A DNA stretch of 33,504 bases from Xylaria sp. FL1777 (lineage: Eukaryota; Ascomycota; Sordariomycetes; Xylariales; Xylariaceae), in assembly GCA_022578965.1 (NCBI GenBank), contig MU400838.1, positions 1 to 33,504 of the forward strand, read 5' to 3'. Made by a program: the position numbers and the translations under genes. Shown piece after piece: positions 11,426 to 23,367 of the stretch (positions are counted from its first letter, which is position 1; each line of letters starts with the position of its first letter). Under the pieces are notes generated by a model. The model had not been told where the DNA came from, searched no databases, and saw nothing but the letters and a program-made list of their open reading frames with translations.

Positions 11426-12249
11426 TATCATCCTAAGCAACTCGCAGCGTCTCGTGGTATACCGCGTAGAACATTAGCAACGAGAAGACAATGCGTAAAC
11501 ATGACAGAGCAAAGCATCTCGTGTTATCAAACTATCTGTAGGATACCGACATCACCTCTTTCCGTTACCATCGTCGTCGTCGTGATCAAACATCTGCTTT
11601 TATCTCACACCCGCAAGTAAGAATACATGATTAAACAGCTTGGCGAGTGAGATCCTAACTTCTGACTTCGCGCAAGCAAGGACTAACATGACTGGTAGTG
11701 CCCTCGAACCGTTTTCAAGATATCCAAATGTTTCTCTGTAAAGGGAATCAAGGAAATCTCCATACTAGTACACTCCACGTTGAATTGACAAAGAGCCAAA
11801 TAAAGTTTCAAAAGACGGACGGAGACACTAGATCCCGTCATTTTACCGAACGCAGAGATGCAAATGTCGCGCCACCCCCTCCACCGGTCTAGAAAATGGT
11901 ATCTCAATACAGAAAAAAAAAAATCTGCTCCCAACTCTAAAGTAGCTCAAGGACGGCGGATCGTTGACCAGTCTTTCCACAAGGACGGATATGAATTTGA
12001 AAATAAGAAACAGCATCATAACATGCGCGCTGGAATCAGACAATGGACAAAGGTGTATGCGTTGTTGTACGGTAGCGCTGTGGCGTTAAGGCATCCTAAA
12101 GACTCGCTAATCCGACCCTACACCAATGTATGCAAGCAAAGAGTTGATCCTCCCAGTTGTGTATCATGGCGTCGATTTGAGTCCGTGGATATCATCCAAA
12201 TACGTCGAAACCAGATTTTATTCAATTTCATTACAGCTTCCGAGACTAA
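11426..12249. other. Intergenic region between convergent genes
   Basis: About 820 bp between the stop at 11425 (+) and the stop of the HSF-type gene at 12250 (-). It must contain both 3' ends. Short open frames are present, without recognisable content. Confidence 0.45.
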
Positions 12250-14282
12250 TCATTGCATCCGCTTACGTTTACGATCGTCGTCTCCTCTCGGGTCATCTTC
12301 GTTTTCTCGCTCAATTGTATCCGTCGGATTCAGGATATGTGCCATACTACCTCGCCGAGTAGGTGGAGTAGAATAATCCCGAATTGAAAGATTTTTGTTT
12401 TCCCGATTAGCTGAGTTCCAAGACCAATTATTCAGACTCTCCAAGCTACTACCAATGTTTCCGTTGGAGAAAGGGGGCGCAGGAGGAGTAGTGGGCCGTG
12501 ATTGAGAGAGAGAATACCCAGATGGAGCGTCGCGAATCCGATGGTCTTCCACAGGTGCCCTGTTTGGAGAGGAAGGCCAGTTTGAGGAAGGGGGTCCAGA
12601 GCCTAGTCCAGAGCCTAGATACGGCTGTGGATTAGGCTGCCAGCCATGTGCGCGGATGTCTGCTGATGTATGTCGTCTAGCTAGGCTGTTAGGTGGCGGC
12701 TCGACTGCCGCAAGCGGATGAGGGCCTGGAGGTGGCGGTGGTGCCTGGGATCGAAGGGGCGAGGGCGAAGACTGAGATGGCGCGCCGCTTATCGATCCAT
12801 AATGACGCCGGGAGCCGATAGAGAGATTGGACGGCACAGGCGGGCGATGGAAATTAGCGCTTCGAGACTGATGTGCCGACGCGCGCGAATCTTGCGCTAG
12901 CTGACGGGGAGACACAGGTGGGTTATCCAGATTGGCGAAATACTGACGGCTACTTGAGACGGGAGGATCAAGCGGATCATCTGCAGTTAAAAAATATTCG
13001 GATTGGCGGTGGATTTCGCTCTGTAAAGCAACGACTAGAACATGTTAGAGATTGGGATGATAATAATAATAATAAGACTCTATATATATAGAACTTACTA
13101 TCTCTATGTATTGGGTTCTCAGGAGGGACAAGCGCAAGAATTGTCTTAGATAACTCCTGGTTGAAGTGTAGCAATCTGCCGATAGTGTCCACCATTGCTT
13201 GCTGCTTAACGTGCATATATTGGGCGGTCTCTTCATTACGCTGTAGCTTGATGTTGGTCTCATAGAGAGAGTGCTCGATGCTAGCGAGCCGTGGATCTGA
13301 TCCGTCATGAATGACTGGCATTGGCTCAGCCGGAGTGCCTGGTTGCGATGGCGTAGGCTTTTGATTGCCGTACTCCCGATGGACAAGAGCGTGTCGTGAC
13401 GCCCGCCGCTTGATCTCGCGCAATCCCACGAGATCGCCCCTCTTGAAGTTGCCATTGCCGTGTTTGAACTCCCAAAGTGCCGTTTCGGGGTTCCCAGTGT
13501 GAAAGACGTCGCTGACTGAAAGGAAATGTCAACTTGCTGGATGACGTTGAAACTGCGTACGATAATGACACCAACCTTTGTGGAATCCATACATGTTCAG
13601 CTGGCGCACGAACGAGGAAATATTAGTGTGCTTGAAATATTGACTGTAAAATCATCAATTCTGCGCTCGTTTCAGCCATGATTAAGACAATACGCACGCT
13701 AGCACTTTTGAGAAGTCATGAGAGGGAGACATGACAAAGCTTTCAGCAGAGCTCGACCAACTGATGAGGTGCTGAATATTAGGATCTTCTAACATGCTGT
13801 ACCAGAGTCAATCATCACACCTTATACATGATGATCCTATAGACATACTTGTAGAGTTTGTGGATGAAGGCAGTCTGCACAATTTTAGGTTGGTGGACAG
13901 CAGCTGCGGCAGCAGCCGGAGCAGACGTCGACGACGGTACGGTCGAAGGCGCCGGCATTGTATTATTCGAGGCACCGGCCAAGCTCTGGTCGCTGGAAGA
14001 AGCTGTGTTCTTGCGTTCATTTGTGTCGCTCGCGTCGCCATCGGAGCCCCTGCCAATACTCTGCGCGGCAGAGGAACTAGTTGGCGTGGTGAGATCCATG
14101 GGATCTCCGGCAGCCGGCGAGGGTGCCGACGTCTTTATAATCGGGGTCGGCGTTGGCGGGGTGGTGATGATGGGTATTGTGCGTGCAGCTAGGCCGTCCT
14201 CTGGCTCACGGCCGGGTAAGCTTTTCGGCACATGCTCAGTCGCAGTAGCCATCGGGTCTACCATGGTACAAGTCATCAGCAT
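12250..14282 (-). CDS. SFL1: HSF-type transcription factor, Sfl1-like
   Basis: A nuclear DNA-binding regulator of the heat-shock-factor fold, closest in pattern to the Sfl1 branch (in yeasts, repressors or activators of flocculation and morphogenesis). Five exons on the - strand: 14282-13849, 13796-13698, 13643-13576, 13515-13099 and 13034-12250, with introns of 52, 54, 66-class (60) and 64 bp. The frame is kept throughout and gives 600 residues. Residues 1-132 are a Thr/Pro/Ser/Ala-rich tail. The HSF domain spans about 133-250: FIHKLYNMLEDP, then NISSFVRQLNMYGFHKVSD (recognition helix), then FKHGNGNFKRGDLVGLREIK. A coiled-coil-like stretch follows at about 275-332 and may serve oligomerisation. 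The C-terminal part is disordered, rich in Ser/Pro/Gly, and ends with a conserved-looking ILNPTD motif and a basic RKRKRMQ tail. The first ATG (14282) has A at -3; ATG 14264 has the stronger ACCATGG context and is a possible alternative. Confidence 0.9.
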
Positions 14283-14627
14283 GATTGGAAACGGGCTGTC
14301 GAGACACGGGACAAAGAAGGAAAGGAGATTTGGTTAGAAAGGTGAGACGCAGGCATAGGCACAGGCGCAGAAGTCAACAGAGGGCTAGGCAGGGCCAGAT
14401 GAGGCAAGACAAGACCCAAGCAAGCCCAAAACAAGATTTCTAGAAAGTCGAGATGGAGAGAAGAACGGACCGCATGGTAACTTCTACCTCTTTTCCACCT
14501 GGAGTCTGGGGGTCGGTTGGGGTATTATTATACCAATTCAAGCTCGAAAGGAATGCGCAGCAGCGGGTGGATCGAACCACGTTCCCGCAGGCGATCGTCT
14601 CTGCTGGCTGTGACTCAGGTTCCCGGT

Positions 14628-14653
14628 CCTGTTCCTGTTCCTGTTCCTGTTCC
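14628..14653 (+). repeat. CCTGTT hexamer microsatellite
   Basis: About four tandem CCTGTT units lie roughly 350 bp upstream of the Sfl1-like start codon, probably in its leader or promoter. Confidence 0.8.
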
Positions 14654-17543
14654 TGGTGATGCTGCCGGCTGCCGCAGACAAGACATGGGGGATCCCTCCA
14701 ACGATGGGATTGACGATGGCGGCAGCGAGTCAGCCTCGCGCAACTGCGGCGGATCGGTGGCTGCAGACGCAGATGGGAGGACTGGTTTCGTATTACGAAG
14801 CGTAACGCACGTCGTACGTTCGCAACGGCGGGCTGTTGTATATTTTTGGGACGAAGCGATGCGCACGCAGTGTGACGCTCGTAGATCGGTATGTATGTAA
14901 GAAAGGAGATGATGGGGTTGAAGCCGAACAAGCGCGGGTGCGGGCAATCTCAAGCGACCACCCATGTACAAGCGCCGTACCTCTCTGTGTACACCAGTGG
15001 GTACGTGCTAAGTACTGGTGGAGCTCTGGTACTAAATTCAGAGTTACAGTACATTTTCCCCTGTAAGAGGAGCACTGAGCCTCCCAGGGTACGCGTAAAC
15101 TCCCTATGGCACGCGTACACCCAGGTACCGTAAGGATATTTCTACATATAGTATACAGGATGACAGCAGTACCGTATACCTAGAGGTACCTTAAGGCTTG
15201 CATGTTCAACTTCAAATTGAAGAGAGGTTGTACAAGTATACATTACATACTCGTGCTCCCTACAAGTTACATCAATTGCAGCGAGATATATCAACTTGGC
15301 CTTGAAGCGTGCTACAGATGGTAAATTGATGAAAGTCCGAAATGACTATCTATCTAACCTACTAGGTAATTACCTATCCCCAACTCTATCGACGTAAAGT
15401 AGAGCCACAAGTGTCGACTCAGTGAGGCTTTATCATCGCATGCCTACGTCAGTAGTGCAGCTGTAGTGTTTAATAGAGATCTTGCCCCGGCTTCGCATGA
15501 ATTAAGCGAATGCCAGAGACAGGTAACGTTCCCAGTATAGAACGCATTCGCCACATTCTATTTTCTACACTACCTACAGTACATCATTCTTTCTGCAAGT
15601 TATTCCTCTGCAACCTAGAAAACCCCTGCTTCTTCTACCTCCCAACTTAGGGTCATACCAGTAGGGAGCGAGTACCTTGTCTTTTAAAATATCTATTTCA
15701 GTATACACAATGTCCCTTCTTCGCCGGCAAGAACAAGTATCAGATATCAGATCTCAAATTTCCTGTACAGTTCTTCCAAGATACTGTTTAGCTGTCGCCC
15801 CGTGGCATAAGGTCTCTTGACGGGAATAATTACTTCCGGTAGCATACACCACATATTAGAACATGTAACTACTTACTTCAGTAGTGTCTAGGTAAGTGCA
15901 TAGAATGCGCTAGTCCGTCAACTAACCCAGGAAATGGATGTATGGCATATTGTGGAGGCTGGGTCCCCAGGATACACTACTTTACCTAGCGTACGCAGTA
16001 GACTACTATAGTACACTTTCCACTGTAAATGGAGTTTCTGCTGACTCGTCCTCCAGCATCGAGGGTACAAAGCGTTGCCACTTGAACATCTTCTAATAAT
16101 ATTCCCAAATATCACATGAAAGACATTAAAAGGACCACGATATAGCCCTCTACATTCAGTCAACAATGTCAAACATAGGGTTAAGATGATAGGGGGCAGT
16201 TCGCTCTCCAGATTATGGTTGCGCCTTTTGGAAACGTAGCAACGAGGCGCCATCTCATAGAAGGCGGCCAAGATATATTAGAGTTAAATAGACTGTACAC
16301 TACTGTGCCTATGTAGTCACGCAAAGTCCGGCAGCCGACCATTTGCTACGAGAGCTATTGTGGCTAGCCTAGAATGGTGGAAGATCTTCTGGAGATCTTC
16401 TAAACATACCCACAACTGAGCTGAAACACATCTGGTGGCACAAGCGGCCGTCACCTTGTCCAAGTTACATCTGTCCCTATACCTACACTTCTAGAAGCTT
16501 GGTGGTTGTAATGGGAACCTCGGACAACTATTCAGATTGTGAAAGTCTCTGGGTTAAATCACTACTGTACCTATGAAGAAGAGATAATGGGTAGCTACTA
16601 CAAGAGCTAATGTTATATTACCGGTAGGGGATAAGCAGATTATCAAACAGAATAGGCATGGTAACGTTGAAGTCCTCGAATCTATACTAGTAAATGTATA
16701 GAAATACCTACTTAGGAGTTATAATCCCTGCTCATACTCACGTAGTGTAGAGTATTAAATCTGGTGATTACTATGTACCGTACTGCTAATGGATAGATAG
16801 GTACACTACACTGCTCCGTGGATTACATGACGGGGAACCTAATGTTGACGACCGGGCCGACGGTAACGACTGGGACGTTATAAAGTGCAATCAATGCTTA
16901 TGAACTTCAAGTCAGATACTGTATAACTTTACTACATATGTAGGCGAATCACGGAATGTGGAGTACACGTACTCAATCGATAGTGTAGATACCTTTCTTT
17001 AGCCTAGACCTGGTGTATTTGTAGATGCGATGTTGGTACTTGAATAGGTACTTATTGTTAACAATAAATTCGTACCTACGCGGTTTGGCCGGTATTGAGA
17101 TGCAGACAAGCCCTATGATAGAACACTGGTCAGACTGGTGAGGCCCTATGGTACGTGCCATTCAAACAGTGCAGACCCTGCTAGCATGCAGAAGGATTCC
17201 ATAACAGTGCGTTCGACGCAGGCCGTGGGCTGGATGGCTTACTACAAGGTAGGTACCTAAAGGAGCCAGAAGCATAGAAGCAGTGGTGTGGAAGACCGTG
17301 TTATACAGTCGGGATTTCTGTGGGCAAGTACCTGCATCTACACATTACGCATACAACGATATTATCCACTCCACCCGTATCTATCTAATAATGAGAAGAT
17401 AAGAAGTAGGACATCTGGAGGGCAACCATTGATGTTTTGTATCAAACACCAACTACCTACCTAGTCCCGAGTCCTGCAGCCATGCTTCAGCTTCACACGG
17501 CTTCTATCCGACGCTATTGGACCTGGCTCCTGTGTGTCTCTTC

Positions 17544-17592
17544 AATCAAATCAAATCATATCAAATCATATCGCATCACATCACATCACATC
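17544..17592 (+). repeat. ATCAN pentamer-type simple repeat
   Basis: Tandem degenerate five-base units (ATCAA, ATCAT, ATCAC) run for about ten copies. Confidence 0.75.
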
Positions 17593-17622
17593 CCTCACTC
17601 ACGGGCGCGTTGCGGTTGTCTT

Positions 17623-17646
17623 CTCGTCATCTCGTCATCTCGTCAT
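17623..17646 (+). repeat. Three tandem CTCGTCAT octamers
   Basis: Three perfect copies of the eight-base unit CTCGTCAT, about 30 bp after the ATCAN repeat. Confidence 0.85.
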
Positions 17647-20427
17647 CTCCGGTTATCATCTAGCCTACCTTAGTCTAGGCAGGTTAGGTATGTAGTAGTA
17701 GGTTCCGCTACTGCTACTATGCGTTACTACTGCTTTTACTGCCAGGACGTATAGACAGGCGGTTCGCTTGCCGTCGGGGACAGTAGTTCCCCGTGTGCTT
17801 TACCCAGAAGCGTTGCCATACTTGCGCTGCCACCCGTTCCCCTGGTCCGCTTACAGCATGGCCACCCAGAGATGCATGGTACTTCATCCTCCAGACATCT
17901 ACTATATCAGATACCACCACATTGTGCATCATAGATTGCTGGTTGGCAAGACGCTGGACTGTTGGAAAGCAATAGCATACCATCTGACGTGAAATTGTCT
18001 AGTCATAAGCGGCGTCTAGCTTCTGCAACTTACTGCTCTTTTGGCTGATCTTACCGAATGCTTGCAGTTATTCTCACTGGCCCCGTCATCTCTACAGCTT
18101 CTTTGCTTTCATATGTGATGATATCAGCCTGTACACTCCAATTCGGATATCAGCGGGCCTTGCGAGAGATGGCTAATTCTAAACGAGACGCCTACTTTCT
18201 AAGTAAACACGGGCGCATGTCCGTCTCCTCGAAATGATAAGTGCTCCCAGCTGACACCACAGCAAGATAACGCCAATGCCCAATTCATGTTTCAGGATTC
18301 TTGGTGGCAACCCAGATCATAAAATCCTCCATGGTCCCGATGAAGAATGTGACGCTGCGGTTCGGGCTGCGCCAGGTATTCTTAATTCGGCCCCTATTCC
18401 CGAACTTGACAATCCATTGGTTCCCGCCATTGACCTTACCAGCTAAGCGGTTCCCCAAGCATGAAACAAGAGTATACAGGTATACATCAAGCCTCGTCGC
18501 TTGACCCTATGTCATTTCTCTTAAAGGCTATATTCCTCGAAGGTTGGGTTACAGCCCCCCAACAGCTTGCACTCCGCAGTCATTCCTATTCCTAGGCGCC
18601 CCCAAACCAAAAAGTATGTCAAAGGAAAGAACAGCACCTTATCCGTTAACTAGACATATCACTACTAGAACGCCTAAACAATTTCAGTACATGCTCGGGT
18701 GGCTTGACGTGGGTTAGCAAGGCTTGTAGAGCGTAGGGAAAGTACTAGGATGCAAATTATTCATAGAAACATTGTTATTGGCTTGAAGAGGATACTCGAT
18801 TCAACAACGTGCCTCTCCAATGAGCCAGTTAGCTAGTTGGTATGGTCGACTTCCAACGGTAACATTCGTTTTCGACCATCTACCACGAGCTCTTCGCTCT
18901 TGGGACTCACCGGCGTGGCACCGAGCCCGAGGCACGAAGATCTTGCCTGTCCAGCTCGGAATTGAGACGTCCAAGTTTCCTCAATCTGTTTAAGAGACAT
19001 AACTGTGTGCATAATTACTAACACACGAATATGCCTAGGGAAGATGGGCTTTAGGTAGGTGTCTCTGGAGATGAGAGTGTATGTAGTTTGAGTACAGAGA
19101 CTGTGGCCCTTATTGGGTGATTTTATCACTATCATTGGGGTCGGTAACAAACAGATACCATTTTGACACTGTCTTATGGTCACATTTGCACCCAAATCCG
19201 GCAACTAGGTGCGTCTACCCTGACCTTGGCTGCAGAGAGGTCTGCTATTTTAACCAGCTTATTACACGGCCGTATTACCCTATCTGCATCAATTCTTCCA
19301 GCATGACAGGTGACACAGGTGAGCACGATTGTGGCAGCACCGCTTAGCGCTTCCGGTTCAACATTCTGCGGGTTTCCTATTGGCGTTGCTGACGAGCCTT
19401 GTGGCGGCCGTTCAGCAGGCGTAACATCGAGCAGTGCGTCTAACGACTTTGTGAGCTGAATCCAGGTGGCATACTTGGTTCAAGATTCGCCGTCACATGA
19501 GCGGCCTTAATCTGCTGATACTGTTGAATATTCACAGGCTTGCTTGCTCATCAATACAACTGGTGGGAATTCCTGAAGCTTCTAGTAGCCATCTTAACTT
19601 GGGTTAGACTTGTTCAAGCAGTGAGGGTTTGCTGCATACACACAGCCCAACCCATACCTGGATGGTAGCATTGGCGACGAAGTGTCCCAAGGCGGAAACA
19701 GGGAACATCTTGACAACAAGAAAAGGCGAGTGATCTTACAGAAGGGTATTAACCTTAAGAACTCGCGTTTTACTGGCCAACGACATTATTTCTTTTGGAC
19801 ACAGTAACATTGGCGATGTCTAGTAAACCTTGGAAGAAGTAGTCGCCTACAGGCCACTCTCGGTCACGGCACTACCAATAGGCTTAAGATGTTGGCTGCT
19901 ACGAATTACAAATATCTTGCAAGTTGTGGTTTGTACCAATGTTAACTTGTTTTCCTCATTTCATTGGCCTCTGAAGCTGCTGAGGTGAAGCACCTGAGCC
20001 TCGGTTCCTCGGCATCTCTATTTATGCAGTGCTCTTGGCAGTCAATGAGAGAGAGCAGGTCGTTGCGCAGCAGACATTCAGAGCGCTTATTTTCACCAAC
20101 CACAAGTTCTGGACGAAGCTCACTTTTTGTGACATCCAATTTCTCGTCCATGGGTTCCCTATTTGCGATTTCCTGCATATTGCGCAGTAGCACAATCAAG
20201 TTCTAGCAGTGGGGGTCCGCCTACTGATGGTATGTATCTCATATACAGTTGGTCGATCGCGCATATTCTCTAACGCTGACCTCGCATCATCTAGAACCAA
20301 GTAAGGCTGCTGCACCACCCGACAGCGCAGCAAGGCGCATCCTTCTGATATGTAAAATCATACTCCGACGCTAACTTTTCATTTAGAGTCAGATAACTGG
20401 ACTTATTGCGAGGATAATAGGAAACTC

Positions 20428-20501
20428 GCAATCCTCTGCTCATATATAACTCTGTCCCACGAGGATTGCAAGGCCTCCACTCCTGCGACCGTCCTCGTGG
20501 G
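20428..20501 (+). other. Overlapping inverted repeats with alternative hairpins
   Basis: GCAATCCTC at 20428-20436 is the perfect reverse complement of GAGGATTGC at 20461-20469. CCCACGAGGA at 20456-20465 is the perfect reverse complement of TCCTCGTGGG at 20492-20501. The two central segments overlap, so only one of the two hairpins could form at a time. No gene is assigned beside it; function unknown. Confidence 0.5.
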
Positions 20502-21789
20502 GGCTTTTGATGATACTAAGATCAAACACCAGGAGACATATGATTCTTACTTATGCAGTAGTAGTCACCTGCCACCAACCGAGCAATCCCTTGACAGTCT
20601 CATTCTTTTCCGTCCCCCGAGTTACGCTGTTCATGCGAGTATTGCGAGTATCGGTCGGTCTATCTCGGCTTGTGCTCCATATACGCCGAGAATACTACTT
20701 CCACCTATATGTTATTTATCTAGGTACGCCACATTTGAATGGTCGACGCAGGGAAGGCGGTCCTTCCATGACTTAATCGCGGTTGATACTAAAGTGGTAA
20801 TCGGTTCACCTGGAAAGCTCCGTTCCAGGTTTCTTGACGGATCATGTTCCAGGTTCTTGCCCAATTCTCATGCACGCGACTTCGGTCCTAGTGGCGTAGC
20901 ACAAGCGAGATCGATATCAGGGAAATGATACACTTTGCGACTATTCTAGTCGCTTCCTGGAATAAGGTTGGCATGTTTCTCTGCAAATAGGGCACAGCCG
21001 GTAATAGTTAAAAGCTATAGGCTTTCAGGTCTAAGTTAATATCGAAATATGTGCTCAGGCTGTATGCACGTTAGCATTTCGAATCAAAGCTACACCTCTA
21101 AATATTAATAACGCGACCTACGATAGGTATGCGCAGAGAGAGCTACCGTCTAAGCACTAAGTAAGTCTGCATGCTTATGGCTCTCACAATCTCAGTACCA
21201 ACACTCAATCACTCGAAGGTGGCACTTCTCCATCCTATACCATGCAACATTGTTACCACAAAGGAAAAAGATAATGAGATACTTCCACTGTTTCGCGTCG
21301 CGAAAAATGAGTTAGATTATTGAACTAATATCATAATCGAAAGACGAGCCGTGAAAAGGGATAAGTGCATTGCATAGAATTTCCGTATTCTACTTGATAC
21401 CTTCTACACATTACCGACAGAAAGATTTCAATCCTCACTGCAATCTCAGCTAAGAGCGTCTAAGTAAACAGTCAAATTGCCCGGCCTCATCTCACTGCGA
21501 GCGCTGACATCATCTGAACCTCACCGGGTTAGGAAAAGTATGAAAGCTCAGATACATTTGCTATATACTTATACATGAACATACAACTAGAAGTAGCTCG
21601 CTAACTTGAAAATCGCTACAGCGCTGACTATATATGCCCGTAAACGTGATATCCAATGCTAAACAAACGCTAAGCTAGCTACAATGACCCAATAGTCATC
21701 GGTGCAGGCTGAGCTATCAACGGACTAAAAAATTGGCATGTGGGATCGACATGAGGCATTAGTCTACATGGCGCGCCCTTCCAACGACA

Positions 21790-23367
21790 TCAGTCACTAT
21801 TCAGGGGAGCCGCATGAAAAGGCACCCCGAACTTTGCCAGTAGCATAGCCATGAATCTAAAACCTATTGTCAGTCCTTATATTCTCAGAGTCGGGGACTG
21901 CATCTACCAGGAGGCAGGAAAAGGGGCACTTACAATATCTTCGATACTTGCGTATGTTCCGCCAACGAGAACCACAATCCCAATTATGAAGCACACCGCA
22001 TTTAAGCCCGTCCACACCAAGTTTTCCTTGGAGAAGGGGGAGCCCTGGCGAATCAACATGAACCACATCAAAGCGGGAAAGTAGAAGGTGAAGCCGGAAA
22101 TGAAGAGGGATGACGAAATGGCCAGCAAGTCCGAGAAGAAGGGGATGGCTTCAGCAAGCACCCACCCGATGATCGTGAGGAATGAGATCAGTACTATCCA
22201 TGAGATCCACCCCTTAGGCGTGTTGATATACCGCGTAACCGAGTCTTTATAAACACGGCCGTGGATGTATCGGCCGGCGACCGTGCCGTTTATCGAGCCC
22301 GAGATGAAAATGACGGGCAAAGCAATGCCAAACGCAACTTTGGACACGAGGGGCCCAGCCGACAGAAGGGCGGGCGACTTAACTTCCTGGCCGACGAAGT
22401 AGTAGATCAGGGCACCGGTCAGCGTATAGATGATGATCTCGGTGATTCCCAGTACCCAGATCGACTTGACGAAGTCCTTGGGCGTGTGCATCTCGTCCAT
22501 GAATGAGAACTGGCAGATGGCGAAACTGTACGCGAAGACGATGTTGGTGACGGCGATAAACGCGTCGACGAAGCCGGCGTCCTTGGCGGGCCACGCAGAC
22601 CAATCTGAAGACACGCCGGCGTCGGTTCGCTGTACACCCGTCGCAATGATCGTGATACCGATCGCGAGGATGATGGACACGAAGTCGATGTAGCCCAGGA
22701 TGGCAACTTCCGCGAACGATGGCGGCAGGGCCAGTAGTAGCAGAATGATTGCAGACACAATACCGAAGATAATCGAACACGCTCCGTTATTAGAGAGATT
22801 CAGGAACGCAATCGAGCCCGTGAGCGTGTGCGAGCCTACGAGGAACACGAGTTGCAAGACAAACATGGCGCTGAGCAGCTCGTATCCAAATCTGCCCATC
22901 ATCAACCGCCCAGCGTCAGCACTACATGAGCATTAATATTAGCATCGGTTTCCCCAAGTTTTAATTTTTTTTATTTGTTTCATCTTTTTTCTTTTTTTCT
23001 CACGGTTAGTTTTTACTTACTAGTGCTGAACGTGCGGATACTTGAGCTTGACTTGTCCGACGACATAACTGCTGTAGATGGCCAGCAGACCCAGCCCGAC
23101 ACAGATGATTGTTCCGGCGATCATTCCGAGCGTCGCGAAAGCCGCAGGCATTCCCAAACTACCCAGCGCGATAGCCTCGACGATGAGGATGACCGTTAAG
23201 CGCTTCCAGCCAAGGCGCTTGAAATGGGCCTCACCAATTTCCATCCGAGCCTTCTCGGCATCGGTGAGCTCCCGAACCTGACCGACGGTTTCTTCGTCGG
23301 AGATATGGACTGAGAGCACCGGGGACGGTGCCATTATTTGGCCGTCCTCCTTCTTGATATTAGACAT
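21790..23367 (-). CDS. Amino-acid permease of the AAAP family (Mtr-like)
   Basis: A multi-pass membrane transporter of the amino acid/auxin permease family, related to the fungal neutral amino-acid permease Mtr; it likely imports amino acids at the plasma membrane. Exon 1 is 23367-23021; exon 2 starts at 22921 after a 99-bp GT-AG intron, which restores KLKYPHVQHYADAGRLMMG across the join. Residues 1-50 are a hydrophilic cytosolic tail with charged helices (DAEKARMEIGEAHFKRLGWK). About eleven hydrophobic helices follow, the first starting with the family pattern EAIALGSLGMPAAFATLG, later FAYSFAICQFSFMDEMHTP and ISGSINGTVAGRYI. The 3' end is uncertain. Read through, the frame stops at 21904 (ending APFPASW). 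A GTAAGT donor at 21933 and an acceptor before 21831 would give a last 13-residue exon containing FGVPFHAAP and a 458-residue protein; I prefer this because many relatives end in a similar short PF-containing tail. Confidence 0.85.

Larger units (their letters stand above)
14283..21789. other. Gene-poor 7.5-kb region
   Basis: The first few hundred bases must hold the Sfl1-like promoter and leader. Beyond that I find no frame with a recognisable domain; the longest are about 120-145 codons, isolated, and often mirrored on the other strand. The DNA is full of short TACCTA, GTACC and TAGGTA motifs. Base composition is ordinary, so it does not look like a strongly AT-shifted repeat. A possible decayed coding fragment lies near 19942-20300 and simple repeats near 17540-17650. 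Confidence 0.5.

Noticed and set aside
12977..13098. Alternative acceptors at 13021-13023 (TTTACAG) and 12981-12983 (CTGCAG) in intron 4 of the Sfl1-like gene
   Set aside because: The first leads to an early stop and the second needs a 118-bp intron; TTCTAG just before 13034 gives a typical 64-bp intron with a CTAAC branch site, keeps the frame and adds a helical segment.
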